Assembly (NCBI RefSeq): GCF_045679555.1
Contig: NC_092087.1
Span: 86,021,331 to 86,085,330, forward strand
Direction of reading: 5' to 3'
DNA: 64,000 nucleotides
Source: Salvelinus alpinus
Lineage: Eukaryota > Chordata > Actinopteri > Salmoniformes > Salmonidae
A model generated the notes under the pieces. It did no database searches and was not told where the DNA came from. It was given only the letters and a program-made list of their open reading frames with translations. Positions 22,101 through 32,400 of this stretch are shown one piece after another; position 1 is the first letter of the stretch, and every line of letters begins with the position of its first letter. Position numbers and translations under genes: made by a program.

Positions 22101-22583
22101 TTTCCGTGAAGCAGAGAACGTTACAATCTCTGATGTCTCTCTGGAATGTTACCCTTGCTCGGATTTCATCAACCTTATTGTCAAGAGACTGGACATTGGC
22201 GAGTAGTATGCTAGGGAGTGGAGCGCGATGTGCCCGTCTCCGAAGCCTGACCAGGAGACCGCTACGTTTGCCCCTTTTACGGCGTCGCATAGGGTCGCCG
22301 GCTGGGATCAGATCTATTGTATTGGGTGGAAGGCAAAACACTGGATCCGTTTCGGGAAAGTCATATTCCTGGTTATAACGATGGTGAGTTGACGTTGCTC
22401 TTATATTCAGTAGTTCCTCCCGACTGTATGTAATGAAACCTAAGATTACCTGGGGTACCAATGTAAGGAATAACACATAAAAAAAACAAAATACTGCATA
22501 TTTTCCAAGGAACGCGAAGCGAGGCGGCCATCTCGGTCGGCGCCTATCAATCCCTCTGCTGCTGCTCATTCCGTGCACCAGTT
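19194..22583 (-). mobile_element. Near full-length LINE inserted in the LTR
   Basis: A non-LTR retrotransposon lying antisense to the window. The 3' end is ATTTGATTTGA-like (19194-19215 on the plus strand reads TCAAATCAAATTTTATTTG). CTGGA repeats at both edges (19189-19193 and 22584-22588) form a short target duplication. The coding part is described separately. The 3' untranslated region includes the AAGCATTTCGCTACACTCGC segment that recurs in several LINE tails here. Confidence 0.85.
20035..22578 (-). CDS. LINE ORF2: endonuclease and reverse transcriptase (frameshifted at C-terminus)
   Basis: An 847-codon frame encoding the retrotransposition protein of the LINE. It opens with a basic segment (SSSRGIDRRRPRWPP) and a hydrophobic stretch of about 25 residues (near residues 30-55), then an apurinic-endonuclease domain (ANVQSLDNK, FTETWL, VYIPPQ, AGDFNKAN, ADHNSI; about residues 120-340) and a reverse transcriptase (PRKAAGPDGIP, LNDYRPVALTS, LFIDYSSAFN, GAPQGCVLSPLLY, KFADDTT; about residues 560-800). 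The frame ends early near 20035. The normal C-terminus continues in other frames (RSAQRITGGKLPALQDTY in 19595-19834), so at least one frameshift near 20065 has inactivated it. Rex1-like clade is probable but not tested. Confidence 0.85.
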   Translation of the reverse strand: MHGMSSSRGIDRRRPRWPPRFAFLGKYAVFCFFYVLFLTLVPQVILGFITYSREELLNIRATSTHHRYNQEYDFPETDPVFCLPPNTIDLIPAGDPMRRRKRGKRSGLLVRLRRRAHRAPLPSILLANVQSLDNKVDEIRARVTFQRDIRDCNVLCFTETWLTQETLTESVQPAGFFTHRADRNIHLSGKKKGGGVCLMINETWCDHNNIQELKSFCSPDLEFLTIKCRPHYLPREFSSIIITAVYIPPQADTSMALNELYLTLCKLETTHPEAAFIVAGDFNKANLKTKLPKFYQHIDCATRAGKTLDHCYTNFRDAYKALPRPRFGKADHNSILLLPAYKQKLKQQAPALRSVQRWSDQSDSTLQDCFDHADWNMFRIASNNNIDEYADSVSEVIRKCIDDVVPTATIKTFPNQKPWIDGSIRVKLKARTTAFNQGKVTGSMTEYKQCSYSLRKAIKQAKSQYRDKIESQFNSSDTRGMWQGLQSITDYKKKTSPVADQDVLLPDRLNNFFARFEDNTVPLTRPATETCGLSFTAAEVSKTFKRVNPRKAAGPDGIPSRVLRACADQLAGVFTDIFNQSLSQSAVPTCFKRATIVPVPKKAKVTELNDYRPVALTSVIMKCFERLVKDHITSTLPDTLDPLQFAYRPNRSTDNAIATTLHTALTHLDKRNTYVRMLFIDYSSAFNTIVPSKLVIKLETLGLDPALCNWVLDFLTGRSQVVRVGNNDSTPLILNTGAPQGCVLSPLLYSLFTHDCVAMHASNSIIKFADDTTVVGLITNNDETAYREEVRALGVWCQENNLTLNVNKTKEMIVDFRKQQREHPPIHIDGTVVEKVESSSVYTSRTN

Positions 22584-23134
22584 CTGGAAGTCTACGTCAC
22601 CGGTTTTCTAGGCATCACTGAACTGTCTAATTACACCTGGTTCCCATTTCCCCTGATTAGCAATTGCATAAATGTGCTCTCTGTTCACCATTGTCTTGGT
22701 CAGTTATTGTTCCTATGTCCGTTGGTCTTGTGAGTACCTGTGCTTTGTTGCTTTGGCTTTCGTGCTACGTGTACTTGTTATTACGTGTCTCGCCCCGTGT
22801 ATTATTACATGTTTCGTCCCGTGTATTACGTGTTTTGTCCTGTGTATTTATTAGCGGTTTAACATGGCTGTTTTGTTTGGATTTCATCCCTGTGTTTTGG
22901 GCTTCGTCCCCAATGCCTTTCTATGGCAGGTTGTATTGTTTGGTGGACTATTAAAACCTATTACGTATTCCTGCGCCTGTCTCCAGCCATTTATACAATG
23001 TGACACTAACGTTTGTAATTTAAAACGTCAGACTTGATTTTCCCTAACAAACTGTCAACCACCACATTAATTATAATCCACATAATAATTCACTTTTCCT
23101 GTTGCTGCAGGAATATTAAGATCCTACGTCTGTA

Positions 23135-23796
23135 TACGGTTGTGTGAATACTGTCTGTATTGCACTGTAAATACATATTTATACATTGATTGTTCTGAAA
23201 CTGTTATTCTCAGAACCTCAAATATAGGAGGATAAATGTTCAAACCGCTACGGTCCATCAAGCTGTACAGCAGCCTAAAGACTGACCACCAGGTTCAATG
23301 ATAGCTCCTATCCCCAAGCTGTGAGGCTAAACAGCAAGTGGCTCACACAGTCTTGTACAACTAACCCTGTGGGGACACAATTCAGTCCCGTTCACAATCC
23401 TATTTTCCCTTACCTTAACCCCAAAACCTACTAACCCTAGCTCCTAAACCTAATTCTAACATTAATTTAAAACTTAGCCCTAAACCCCCTAGAACTTGCA
23501 TTTGCTCTTGTGGGGACTAACAACATTTTTGTCCATTTACTATTCTTGTGGGGACCTATGGCCGATAATGCCCACACACGGAGACCATCTGTAGGAGAGA
23601 CCATGTGTAGGGAAGGCAAATAAGCCCATGGAGTCTGTATCAAAGTCTAGAGAGCTGGTTGTTATGGATGTAGAAAAGCTAAAACACACATCCTACACAG
23701 TATAGATGTCAACCCTACTACCTATCAGTCTGGTCCTAAAGGGCCGTCAGCTAAATCAACTGTCACACGCAGACACTTAGGTTCTTCTTCAGACAC
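23135..23796. other. Duplicated receptor flank, no gene
   Basis: Bases 23135-23282 and 23578-23765 match 1566-1880 and 1986-2155. Between them lies an extra segment (23290-23575, rich in ACCCTAACCC-like and GTGGGGAC words) that the other copy replaces with a CA repeat. No coding frame. Confidence 0.6.
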
Positions 23797-24178
23797 TTCT
23801 GCTCTAGCACATATCATACTGAGAATTAATGTCCTTGTTTTAGTCTGCTCTAGCACATATCATACTGAGAATTAATGTCCTTGTTTTAGCCTGCTCTAGG
23901 ACATATCATACTGAGAATGAATGTCCTTGTTTTAGTCTGCTCTAGCACATATCATACTGAGAATTAATGTCCTTGTTTTAGTCTGCTCTAGCACATATCA
24001 TACTGAGAATTAATGTCCTTGTTTTAGCCTGCTCTAGCACATATCATACTGAGAATGAATGTCCTTGTTTTAGCCTGCTCTAGCACATATCATACTGAGA
24101 ATTAATGTCCTTGTTTTAGTCTGCTCTAGCACATATCATACTGAGAATGAATGTCCTTGTTTTAGCCTGCTCTAGGAC
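23797..24178. repeat. 46-bp minisatellite
   Basis: About eight copies of a unit containing CTGCTCTAGCACATATCATA and GAATTAATGTCCTTGTTTTAG. Units alternate in an AATTAATG/AATGAATG variant. Non-coding. Confidence 0.92.
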
Positions 24179-24276
24179 ATATGTGTGTGTCAGTCTATAT
24201 GTAATTACAGGGCTCCAGACAAGCTTAATTTGAGCAGTTAATGTCTGATTTGACATGTCCATGAATCTGAGACGAG

Positions 24277-24466
24277 GGGCTCTATTCAGTCATAAAGCTG
24301 AAGGGTTAAGGATTCCGCAATAGAAAACGTTAAGGTCATTTCCTATTGAGCCGACATATGCAGCGTTTAACCTGAATGCAGCCTCCACTAAAATGTGTGA
24401 GCGTTGCCTTTCAATTTCAATCACGCTGTAAAGCTGTAGTTCCGCGATGCGGATTGAATAGAGCCC
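24277..24466. mobile_element. Small MITE with GGGCTCTATTCA ends
   Basis: A 190-bp element whose left end GGGCTCTATTCAGTC is inverted at the right end (GATTGAATAGAGCCC). The interior is partly palindromic and has no coding content. This type of end is widespread in teleost genomes. I could not see a clear target duplication. Confidence 0.75.
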
Positions 24467-24667
24467 TATATATTTATATAATGTCTGGTAATAGGAGCAG
24501 TAAGCAAAGACATTCAAATGAAGTTTATTAAGAAATGTCACAGTCTTTTAAAAGGGAAATATGTCCATATATCCTACCACACTCTACCAAGGAGCACATC
24601 TTTCTCTGTTCCCGCTACGATCAAATTATCATTTGTCCTGTCACTTTTGTTTTTCAAATGTCCTATG

Positions 24668-25166
24668 TACAGTTCATTCGGAAAGTATTCAGACCCCTTG
24701 ACTTTTTCCACATTTTTTCCACAAATGTTTTTACAACTTGATTGGAGTCCACCTGTGATAAATTCAATTGATTGAACATGATTTTGAAAGGTACACACCT
24801 GTCCATATAAGGTCCCACAGTGGACTGTGTATGTCAGAGCAAAAACCAAACCAAGAGGTCGAAGGAACTGTACGTAGAGCTCTAAGACAGGATTGTGACG
24901 AGGCACAGATCTAGGGAAGGGTACCAAAACATTTCTGCAGCATTGAAGGTTCCCAAGAACACAGTGGCCATCATTGTTAAATGGAAGAAGTTTGGAATCA
25001 CCAAGACTCTTCCTAGAGCTGGCTGCCCGGCCAAACTGAGCAATCTGGGGAGAAGGGAATTGGCCAAGAACCCGATGGTCACTCTGACAGAGCTACAAAG
25101 TTCCTCTGTGGAGATGGGAGAACCTTCCAGAAGGACAACCATCCCTGCACCACTCCACCACACTTA
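24668..25166 (+). mobile_element. Tc1-like transposon, 5' half
   Basis: Begins with the terminal repeat CAGTTCATTCGGAAAGTATT followed by untranslated sequence, then the transposase N-terminus from about 24895: two helix-turn-helix segments (HRSREGYQNISAALKVPKNT and the GRRELAKNPMVTLTEL region). It stops at 25166, before the catalytic triad. The 3' half of a copy of the same family lies at 44825-45620, but the two are not one element. Confidence 0.85.
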
Positions 25167-25379
25167 GGCCCACATGTACACACACACTGCAGTGTTACAA
25201 TGTTTGTCTGCATGTCTATTTTACCCTGGTTAATCATCTCATCACTATGTAGATCAACACTCCTACACTGAGACACTTTATGAATACTGACCCTGATGTA
25301 ACAACCAAAACACAGCTCAAAACATAACAAGAAGTAAAATGATACATTAACCTTCAGGTTTATGACTTATGACTAAAAA

Positions 25380-25580
25380 CAAATAACCAGAAACTATATT
25401 TCAAGATATTGTCAAGAGTACTTACAGACTGAAGTGAAGGGGAGAGGTCTTGTACAGTGAGTCAACTGACTGGTAGTGAGTGGCAACTGTTAGTAAGTGT
25501 CAGTTCTGTGGTTGATACATATTTAAAGTAGAACACAAGTAGCTGATGCAGAACTGTCCTCTCCTTCCTCTTTAAGACAT
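25380..25580 (-). promoter_or_regulatory. Putative 5' leader exon of the receptor family (copy 1)
   Basis: On the minus strand, GACCTCTCCCCTTCACTTCAG is followed by TCT|GTAAGTACTC, a strong splice donor (exon end 25426). Upstream lies a TTTAAATATG TATA-like box (near 25525). The block occurs three times (here, near 34260 and near 53521), each with the donor conserved. It could be the non-coding first exon of the receptor, joined to the acceptor-like CTGCAG|GGTGGG just before the signal-peptide ATG. This is inference; transcripts would decide. Confidence 0.4.
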
Positions 25581-26225
25581 TAACATGCATGAAGACCAGA
25601 CCAGCACATCAGAAAAATGAGGTTAATGTATTAGAGTGAGCCCTACATTTCTGAAATGGACAAAATGTCCCCCATTTCCACTTTTCATTGAATACAGAAC
25701 CATGTTAACAATATGTTGACTATTGTATATGGAATGTTTAGAATATCTTAGAATGTGTTGCCTTGTCCCACTGAGTTCTACATGGAACAGGTCAAAGTTC
25801 CATTTACATTTGGTCAGTTCTATGATGTCATTCTATTCATTCTATTCTACAAACACATTCAATTTACACTCCTCATCAGCTGCATCAAAGTGGTACTGAA
25901 GGTTCCAGTGTTCTAGACTAGAGTTCTCCCTACTGGCATCTCAACATTACTGCACCATCCTAATAATAATGTCCTCATTAATGTTGGACTAATAACAACA
26001 TTACAAACTGACAATACATCAGATAGAATGGTGAAACACAACACTGGCTACTTGACAAAGTCACATTTAATCACACAAACACTGATGTCTGTAGTATTAC
26101 AACATGCCACTATCATATTATGTTACACTGTTGACCCTTGTGTACAGTACTGGTAGTAGCATTAGTTAGCAGAGGAATCAGTATCATCATCATCATAGCC
26201 TGCTGTATTGACTGCTGCTGTCCAT

Positions 26226-26655
26226 ATACTGTATAGTCTAATGTAGCCTGTTATCCATATATAGTCTAACGTAGCCTGTTATCCATATATAGTCTAATGT
26301 AGCCTGTTCTCCATATATAGTCTAATGTAGCCTGTTATCTATATATAGTCTAATGTAGCCTGTTATCCATATATAGTCTAATGTAGCCTGTTATCCATAT
26401 ATAGTCTAATGTAGCCTGTTATCCATATATAGTCTAATGTAGCCTGTTATCCATATATAGTCTAATGTAGCCTGTTCTCCATATATAGTCTAATGTAGCC
26501 TGTTCTCCATATATAGTCTAATGTAGCCTGTTATCTATATATTGTCTAATGTAGCCTGTTATCCATATATAGTCTAATGTAGCCTGTTCTCCATATATAG
26601 TCTAATGTAGCCTGTTCTCCATATATAGTCTAATCTAGCCTGTCATCTATATATA
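26226..26655. repeat. 28-bp minisatellite (copy B)
   Basis: About fifteen units of TAGCCTGTTATCCATATATA plus GTCTAATG. The paralogous array at 49310-49655 has about twelve more diverged units. Confidence 0.93.
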
Positions 26656-26657
26656 GT

Positions 26658-27115
26658 TGTCATGACTTCAGACGAATTTGGCTCCTCTCCTTGTTCGGGC
26701 GGCGTTCGGCGGACGACGTCACCGGCTTTCTAGCCATCGTCGCTCCATTTGTTCATTGTTCAATTTGTTTTGTCTTGTTCTCTGCACACCTGGTTTACAT
26801 TATCTAATCACACTGCATGTATTTATTCCTCTGTTCCCCCCAATGTCTTTGTGTGAAATTGTTTTGTTACGTGTTTAGTGTGATGCGCCAGACTGGTTTT
26901 TCCCCCCGGGTATCATATTTTGACCCGTTGTATTTATTTGTCATACATTTGTATATTTGTGAGTGTTTTCACACTTATTGAATTTTACCTGTGGCTGGAG
27001 GATTTTGGACGCAGTTGCGTCTGTCTTTTGTGCTTTTGCCAAATAAAAGTGCGCCTGATCACAACTCACTGCTCTCCTGCACCTGACTTCGCATCAGTAG
27101 CACACAACCCTGACA
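26658..27115 (+). mobile_element. Ty3/gypsy 5' LTR (copy B)
   Basis: Starts TGTCATGACTTC and ends ACCCTGACA, 458 bp, the same length as the paralog at 49662-50119. It contains an AATAAAAG polyadenylation-like signal near 27043. It is followed after 16 bases by a gag start codon. Confidence 0.85.
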
Positions 27116-27131
27116 GAATTTCACACCACCC

Positions 27132-27605
27132 ATGGAGGCAGCAGGAGCAGGTACCCCGGTCAGAGTAGTCGACGAGTGCATCCGGGAACACTCGGCAATG
27201 CTGCAACATCTCGGTGCCACGGTGGATCGCGTTGTCCAGACCATGGACCATTGAGAGAGACAGGAAGTCTCTCCAGTGCCTCGACCAGCGCAACCGGGGT
27301 TACCTCTACCCGTCCCTCCTGGATCCAATCCCAGTGGGATGCGTCTCTCCCTTCCCAGGGAGTATGATGGGACGGCAGCACGGTGCCAGAGGTTCCTATT
27401 ACAGCTGGACCTATACCTGGCCACCGTTCACCCAGCTCCCTCGGGAAGGGAGAGGGTGTCCGCCCTCGTCTCAAGCCTCTCGGGGAGAGCTCTGGAGTTG
27501 GCAAACGCCGTGTGCGGAGAAGGAGACGTGGCGTTGGACCACATCGAGGAGTTCACCCGCCGCTTCCGTGCCGTCTTCGACCATCCGCCCGAGGGTAGCA
27601 ATAAG
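27132..27605 (+). pseudogene. Gypsy gag fragment with premature stop (copy B)
   Basis: Starts MEAAGAGT and aligns codon for codon with the open copy at 50136. A TGA at 27252-27254 replaces the Trp codon seen in the paralog, truncating it after about 40 codons. The remainder keeps gag-like features (LPREYDGTAARCQRFLLQLD, LSGRALELAN) in the same frame. The retrotransposon body stops after about 155 codons where unrelated sequence begins, so no nucleocapsid, protease or polymerase is present. Confidence 0.8.
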
Positions 27606-27629
27606 ATGTCTTATCTGCATAATATGCTT

Positions 27630-28487
27630 ATGTGATATACTTGTTATTAGAATGTATCCCTTTGGACTCCGGTGGCAGTTGCACTTCTTCCCTCAGCTGG
27701 GGCTCAGTCACTTGGGGCCCAGAGAGGGGAGAGGTCAGGGTTGTCTTTCACATATCCCTGGTGCTATGCAGAATATCAGACAAGGAAGAGGACAGGATGG
27801 AACATTGTCTTCATATGTGAATGTGTCTTTACCTGTTCGTAAACAATGTGAAGGGATGGCGTGATTAATGGGGAACCAATTACTTGTCTCCACAATGTCT
27901 GTGCGCAAGTCACTCCCTCCTTTGGCATTGGTGGGAGGTGTATGTCAGTGTCTGGAACCATTGTATGTCCTCTCTGATGTTGCACTTATCCTGGGATAGT
28001 GTATGACCTAGAGGCTCACTCCCCTCAGTGAGCTTGTCCAGGAGTGGGGTCAAGAAAGGGTTTTACTTGAGATGGGAGTATCTAGAGTCGACAATTGAGT
28101 TATGCCATTGGATGAGTTGGTGTTTTTGTGCTATAAAGTACCAGGAACGAGATTAGAACCTCGTCTTAGGGGCCAAACTGAACGATAATTTATAGTGAAT
28201 GCTATCTGGCTACGGAATACTCCTTTCTCATTTATAAAGTCTCACTTTGTGAACTGTTCCTAATATCTGTGGCTTGTTATGTCGACTAGGGGGTGGATCT
28301 TTGCTATAAAAGATCTCAGTAGCCATTGTGTTGTCACTCAACGGTTCATGAGAAATGGTGAATCGTTGAAAGTCATTGCTATTGCAAAGCTCTTAATATT
28401 AAAGATTTAGTTTAAGTATAACTCTGACTGGTGTGATAAGTATGTCTCTCCTTATTTGATAGTAAAGAAATGAACCACCACACCTTC
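27630..28487 (+). mobile_element. LTR-like block (copy B)
   Basis: Starts TGTGATATACTTG and ends ACCACCACA. It contains a TATA box (GCTATAAAAGAT near 28300) and an ATTAAAG polyadenylation-like signal near 28398, in the order expected for an LTR. Identical architecture at 50635-51488. No internal retroviral or retrotransposon genes follow. It could be a solo LTR of an endogenous retrovirus or of another LTR element; no clear target duplication is seen. Confidence 0.55.
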
Positions 28488-29492
28488 TTTAGACTAGTTG
28501 CTTCCAAGATGGCATAGCAGTTCAGACGTCATTTTGTCCTCGTATTGTCGTGTCCTGTATATATATATATTTACACCTTTCTTCGCATATCTTTTATATA
28601 TTTTATTATCCAAGAACTCAACTACAAAAAGCTTTCCTGCAACTCGCCTCACCAATTACAGAAAAAAAAGTATTATTTACCTCAAATCTGAAAATTTACA
28701 ATTGAAGCTAGCCAGAAGCTAGCCAGAAGCTAACCAGAAGCTAACCAGAAGCTAACCAGAAGCTAGCCAGAAGCTAACCTGAAACTACCCAGAAGTTAGC
28801 CGGTTTACTGGCTAACTTTAGTATTTCAGCTACCCACGTTTTGTGGTCATCAGCTATTCCTTTAGCTCGATAATCTATCGGCACTTTTGTACAACGCGAC
28901 TCAGACCAGAACATACCGGACCTATTTTTCTCAATATCCCAGGATTTCAACCGCAAGCTCTGGACATTTACACCTTGATTTCGCAGCTAGCTAGCTGCAA
29001 ACCGTGTGACTATTGGCTTACGTCGATCCCGGAGCAAACTTAAATTATTCCGGAGCTAGCCAGCTGAAGAGTTCCATCAGCCATTCCTGGGCTACAATCA
29101 CCTATCCGGACCCGTTTTTTTTACTACAAATGCGGAGCCCCACCGGGCCTTCACGACTGACTACCGACGTTATCTGCCCGAGGGAGTTATCCAACTGGCA
29201 CCTCCGTCGCGACGTTACCTGAACGCTCATCTGGAGCCCGCTAATCTTTAGCTGTCTTATCGGCTGCTATCTGAATAAGTATATCGGACAATTTTTCTTG
29301 GGTCACTATATCTATTTTGCCAATTGGATTGATCCCCTCTACCACACGGAACCCCACTAATCTACCGACGGAAACGCACGAGGTGACTAAAAATAGACCT
29401 CCATCCTATGCTATCTTGCTACCGATAGCCAGCTACCCGGCCAGCTGTCTGGATCGCCGTGACCCCAACCAACCTCTACTCACTGGACCCTT

Positions 29493-32400
29493 ATGATCAC
29501 TCGATTAAGCATGCCTCTCCTTAATGTAAATATGCCTTGTCCATTGCTGTTCTGGTTAGTGTTTATTGGCTTATTTCACTGTAGAGCCTCTAGCCCTGCT
29601 CACTATACCATATCCAACCTTTCAGTTCCACCACCCACATATGCGATGACATCACCTGGTTTCAATGATGTTTCTAGAGACAATATCTCTCTCATCATCA
29701 CTCAATACCTAGGTTTACCTCCACTGTGTTCACATCCTACCATACCTTTGTCTGTACATTATTCCTTGAAGCTATTTTATCGCCCCCAGAAACTTCCTTT
29801 TACTCTCTGTTCTAGACGTTCTAGACGACCAATTCTCATAGCCTTTAGCCGTACCCTTATCCTACTCCTCCTCTGTTCCTCTGGTGATGTAGAGGTGAAT
29901 CCAGGCCCTGCAGTACCTAGCTCCACTCCTATTCCCCAGGCGCTCTCTTTTGATGACTTCTGTAACCGTAATAGCCTTGGTTTCATGCATGTTAACATTA
30001 GAAGCCTCCTCCCTAAGTTTGTTTTGTTCACTGCTTTAGCACACTCTGCCAACCCAGATGTTTTAGCCGTGTCTGAATCCTGGTTTAGGAAGACCACCAA
30101 AAATTCTGACATTTTCATCCCTAACTACAAGATTTTCAGACAAGATAGAACGGCCAAAGGGGGCGGTGTTGCAATCTACTGCAAAGATTGCCTGCAGAGT
30201 TCTGTTTTACTATCCAGGTCTGTTCCCAAACAATTTGAACTTCTACTTTTAAAAATCCACCTCTCTAAAAACAAGTCTCTCACCGTTGCCGCCTGCTATA
30301 GACCACCCTCTGCCCCCAGCTGTGCTCTGGACACCATATGTGAACTGATTGCCCCCCATCTATCTTCAGAGCTCGTGCTGCTAGGCGACCTAAATTGGAA
30401 CATGCTTAACACCCCAGCCATCCTACAATCTAAGCTTGATGCCCTCAATCTCACACAAATTATCAATGAACCTACCAGGTACCACCCCAATTCCGTAAAC
30501 ACGGGTACCCTCATAGATATCATCCTAACCAACTTGCCCTCCAAATACACCTCTGCTGTTTTCAACCAAGATCTCAGCGATCACTGCCTCATTGCCTGCA
30601 TCCGTAATAGGTCAGCGGTCAAACGACCTCCACTCATCACTGTCAAACGCTCCCTGAAACACTTCAGCGAGCAGGCCTTTCTAATCGACCTGGCCGAGGT
30701 ATCCTGGAAGGATATTGATCTCATCCCGTCAGTAGAGGATGCCTGGATATTTTTTTTAAATGCCTTCCTCACCATCTTGAATAAGCATGCCCCATTCAAG
30801 AAATTTAGAACCAGGAACAGATATAGCCCTTGGTTCTCTCCTGACCTGACTGCCCTTAACCAACAGAAAAACATCCTACGGCGTTCTGCATTAGCATCAA
30901 ACAGCCCCCGTGATATGCAACTTTTCAGGGAAGCTAGAAACCAATATACACAGGCAGTTAGAAAAGCCAAGGCTAGCTTTTTCAAGCAGAAATCTGCTTC
31001 CTGCAACACAAACTCAAAAAAGTTCTGGGACACTAAAGTTCTTGGAGAAAAAGAGCACATCCTCCCAGCTGCCCACTGCACTGAAGATAGGAAACACTGT
31101 CACCACCGACAAATCCACTATAATTGAGAATTTCAATAAGCATTTTTCTACGGCTGGCCATGCTTTCCACCTGGCTACCCCTACCCCGGTCAACAGCACT
31201 GCCCTCCCCTCTGCTACTCGCCCACGCCTTCCCCATTTCTCTTTCTCCCAAATACAGTCAGCTGATGTTCTGAAAGAGCTGCAAAATCTGGACCCTTACA
31301 AATCAGCCGGGCTAGATAATCTGGACCCTTTCTTTCTAAAACTATCTGCTGAAATTGTTGCCACCCCTATTACTAGCCTTTTCAACCTCTCTTTCGTGTC
31401 GTCTGAGATTCCCAAAGATTGGAAAGCAGCTGCGGTTATCCCCCTCTTCAAAGGGGGGGACACTCTTGACCCAAACAGCTACAGACCTATATCTATCCTA
31501 CCCTGCCTTTCTAAGGTCTTCGAAAGCCAAGTCAACAAACAGATTACCGACCATTTCGAATCCCACCATACCTTCTCCGCTATGCAATCTGGTTTCAGAG
31601 CTGGTCATGGGTGCACCTCAGCCACGCTCAAGGTCATAAACGATATCTTAACCGCCATCGATAGGAAACAATACTGTGCAGCCGTATTCATTGACCTGGC
31701 CAAGGCTTTTGACTCTGTCAATCACCACATCCTCATCGGCAGACTCGACAGCCTTGGTTTCTCTAATGATTGCCTCGCCTGGTTCACCAACTACTTCTCT
31801 GATCGAGTTCAGTGTGTCAAATCGGAGGGTCTGTTGTCCGGACCTCTGGCAGTCTCTATGGGGGTGCCACAGGGTTCAATTCTTGGACCGACTCTCTTCT
31901 CTGTATACACCAATGATGTCGCTCTTGCTGCTGGTGAGTCTCTGATCCACCTCTACGCAGACGACACTATTCTGTATACTTCTGGCCCTTCTTTTGACAC
32001 TGTGTTAACAACCCTCCAGGCGAGCTTCAATGCCATACAACTCTCCTTCCGTGGCCTCCAATTGCTCTTAAATACAAGTAAAACTAAATGCATGCTCTTC
32101 AACCGATCGCTGCCTGCACCTGCCCGCCTGTCCAACATCACTACTCTGGACGGCTCTGACTTAGAATATGTGGACAACTACAAATACCTAGGTGTCTGGT
32201 TAGACTGTAAACTCTCCTTCCAGACTCACATCAAACATCTCCAATCCAAAGTTAAATCTAGAATTGGCTTCCTATTCCGCAACAAAGCATCCTTCACTCA
32301 TGCTGCCAAACATACCCTTGTAAAACTGACCATCCTACCAATCCTCGACTTCGGTGATGTCATTTACAAAATAGCCTCCAAAACCCTACTCAATAAATTG

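Larger units (their letters stand above)
19185..23005. mobile_element. Solo gypsy-type LTR inside the MITE
   Basis: The LTR starts TGTCCTGGA at 19185 and, after the LINE that interrupts it, resumes at about 22584 with AGTCTACGTCACCGG and ends AATGTGACA at 23005. Flanks TTAAC (19180-19184) and CTAAC (23006-23010) are a 5-base target duplication with one mismatch. No internal gag-pol region is present, so it is a recombined solo LTR of roughly 425 bp. The CGTCACCGGNTTTCTAG core is shared with the LTR at 49662-50119. Confidence 0.7.
19103..23132. mobile_element. TA-flanked MITE, host of a nested insertion
   Basis: The left end is CAGACGTGGATCTTAATTTG (19103 onward) and the right end GGAATATTAAGATCCTACGTCTG reads as its inverted repeat (CAGACGTAGGATCTTAAT). 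TA dinucleotides flank both sides (19101-19102 and 23133-23134), and the paralogous locus near 1565 has a single TA with no insert. The MITE proper is only the outer parts (19103-19184 and about 23006-23132, roughly 200 bp); an LTR sits inside it. The TA target suggests a Tc1/mariner-type mobiliser. It lies about 160 bases upstream of the receptor's signal-peptide exon. Confidence 0.85.

Noticed and set aside
27214..27864. 216-codon frame in the copy B gag region
   Set aside because: Out of frame with the gag motifs; only the 27132 frame shows homology to the paralog's gag.
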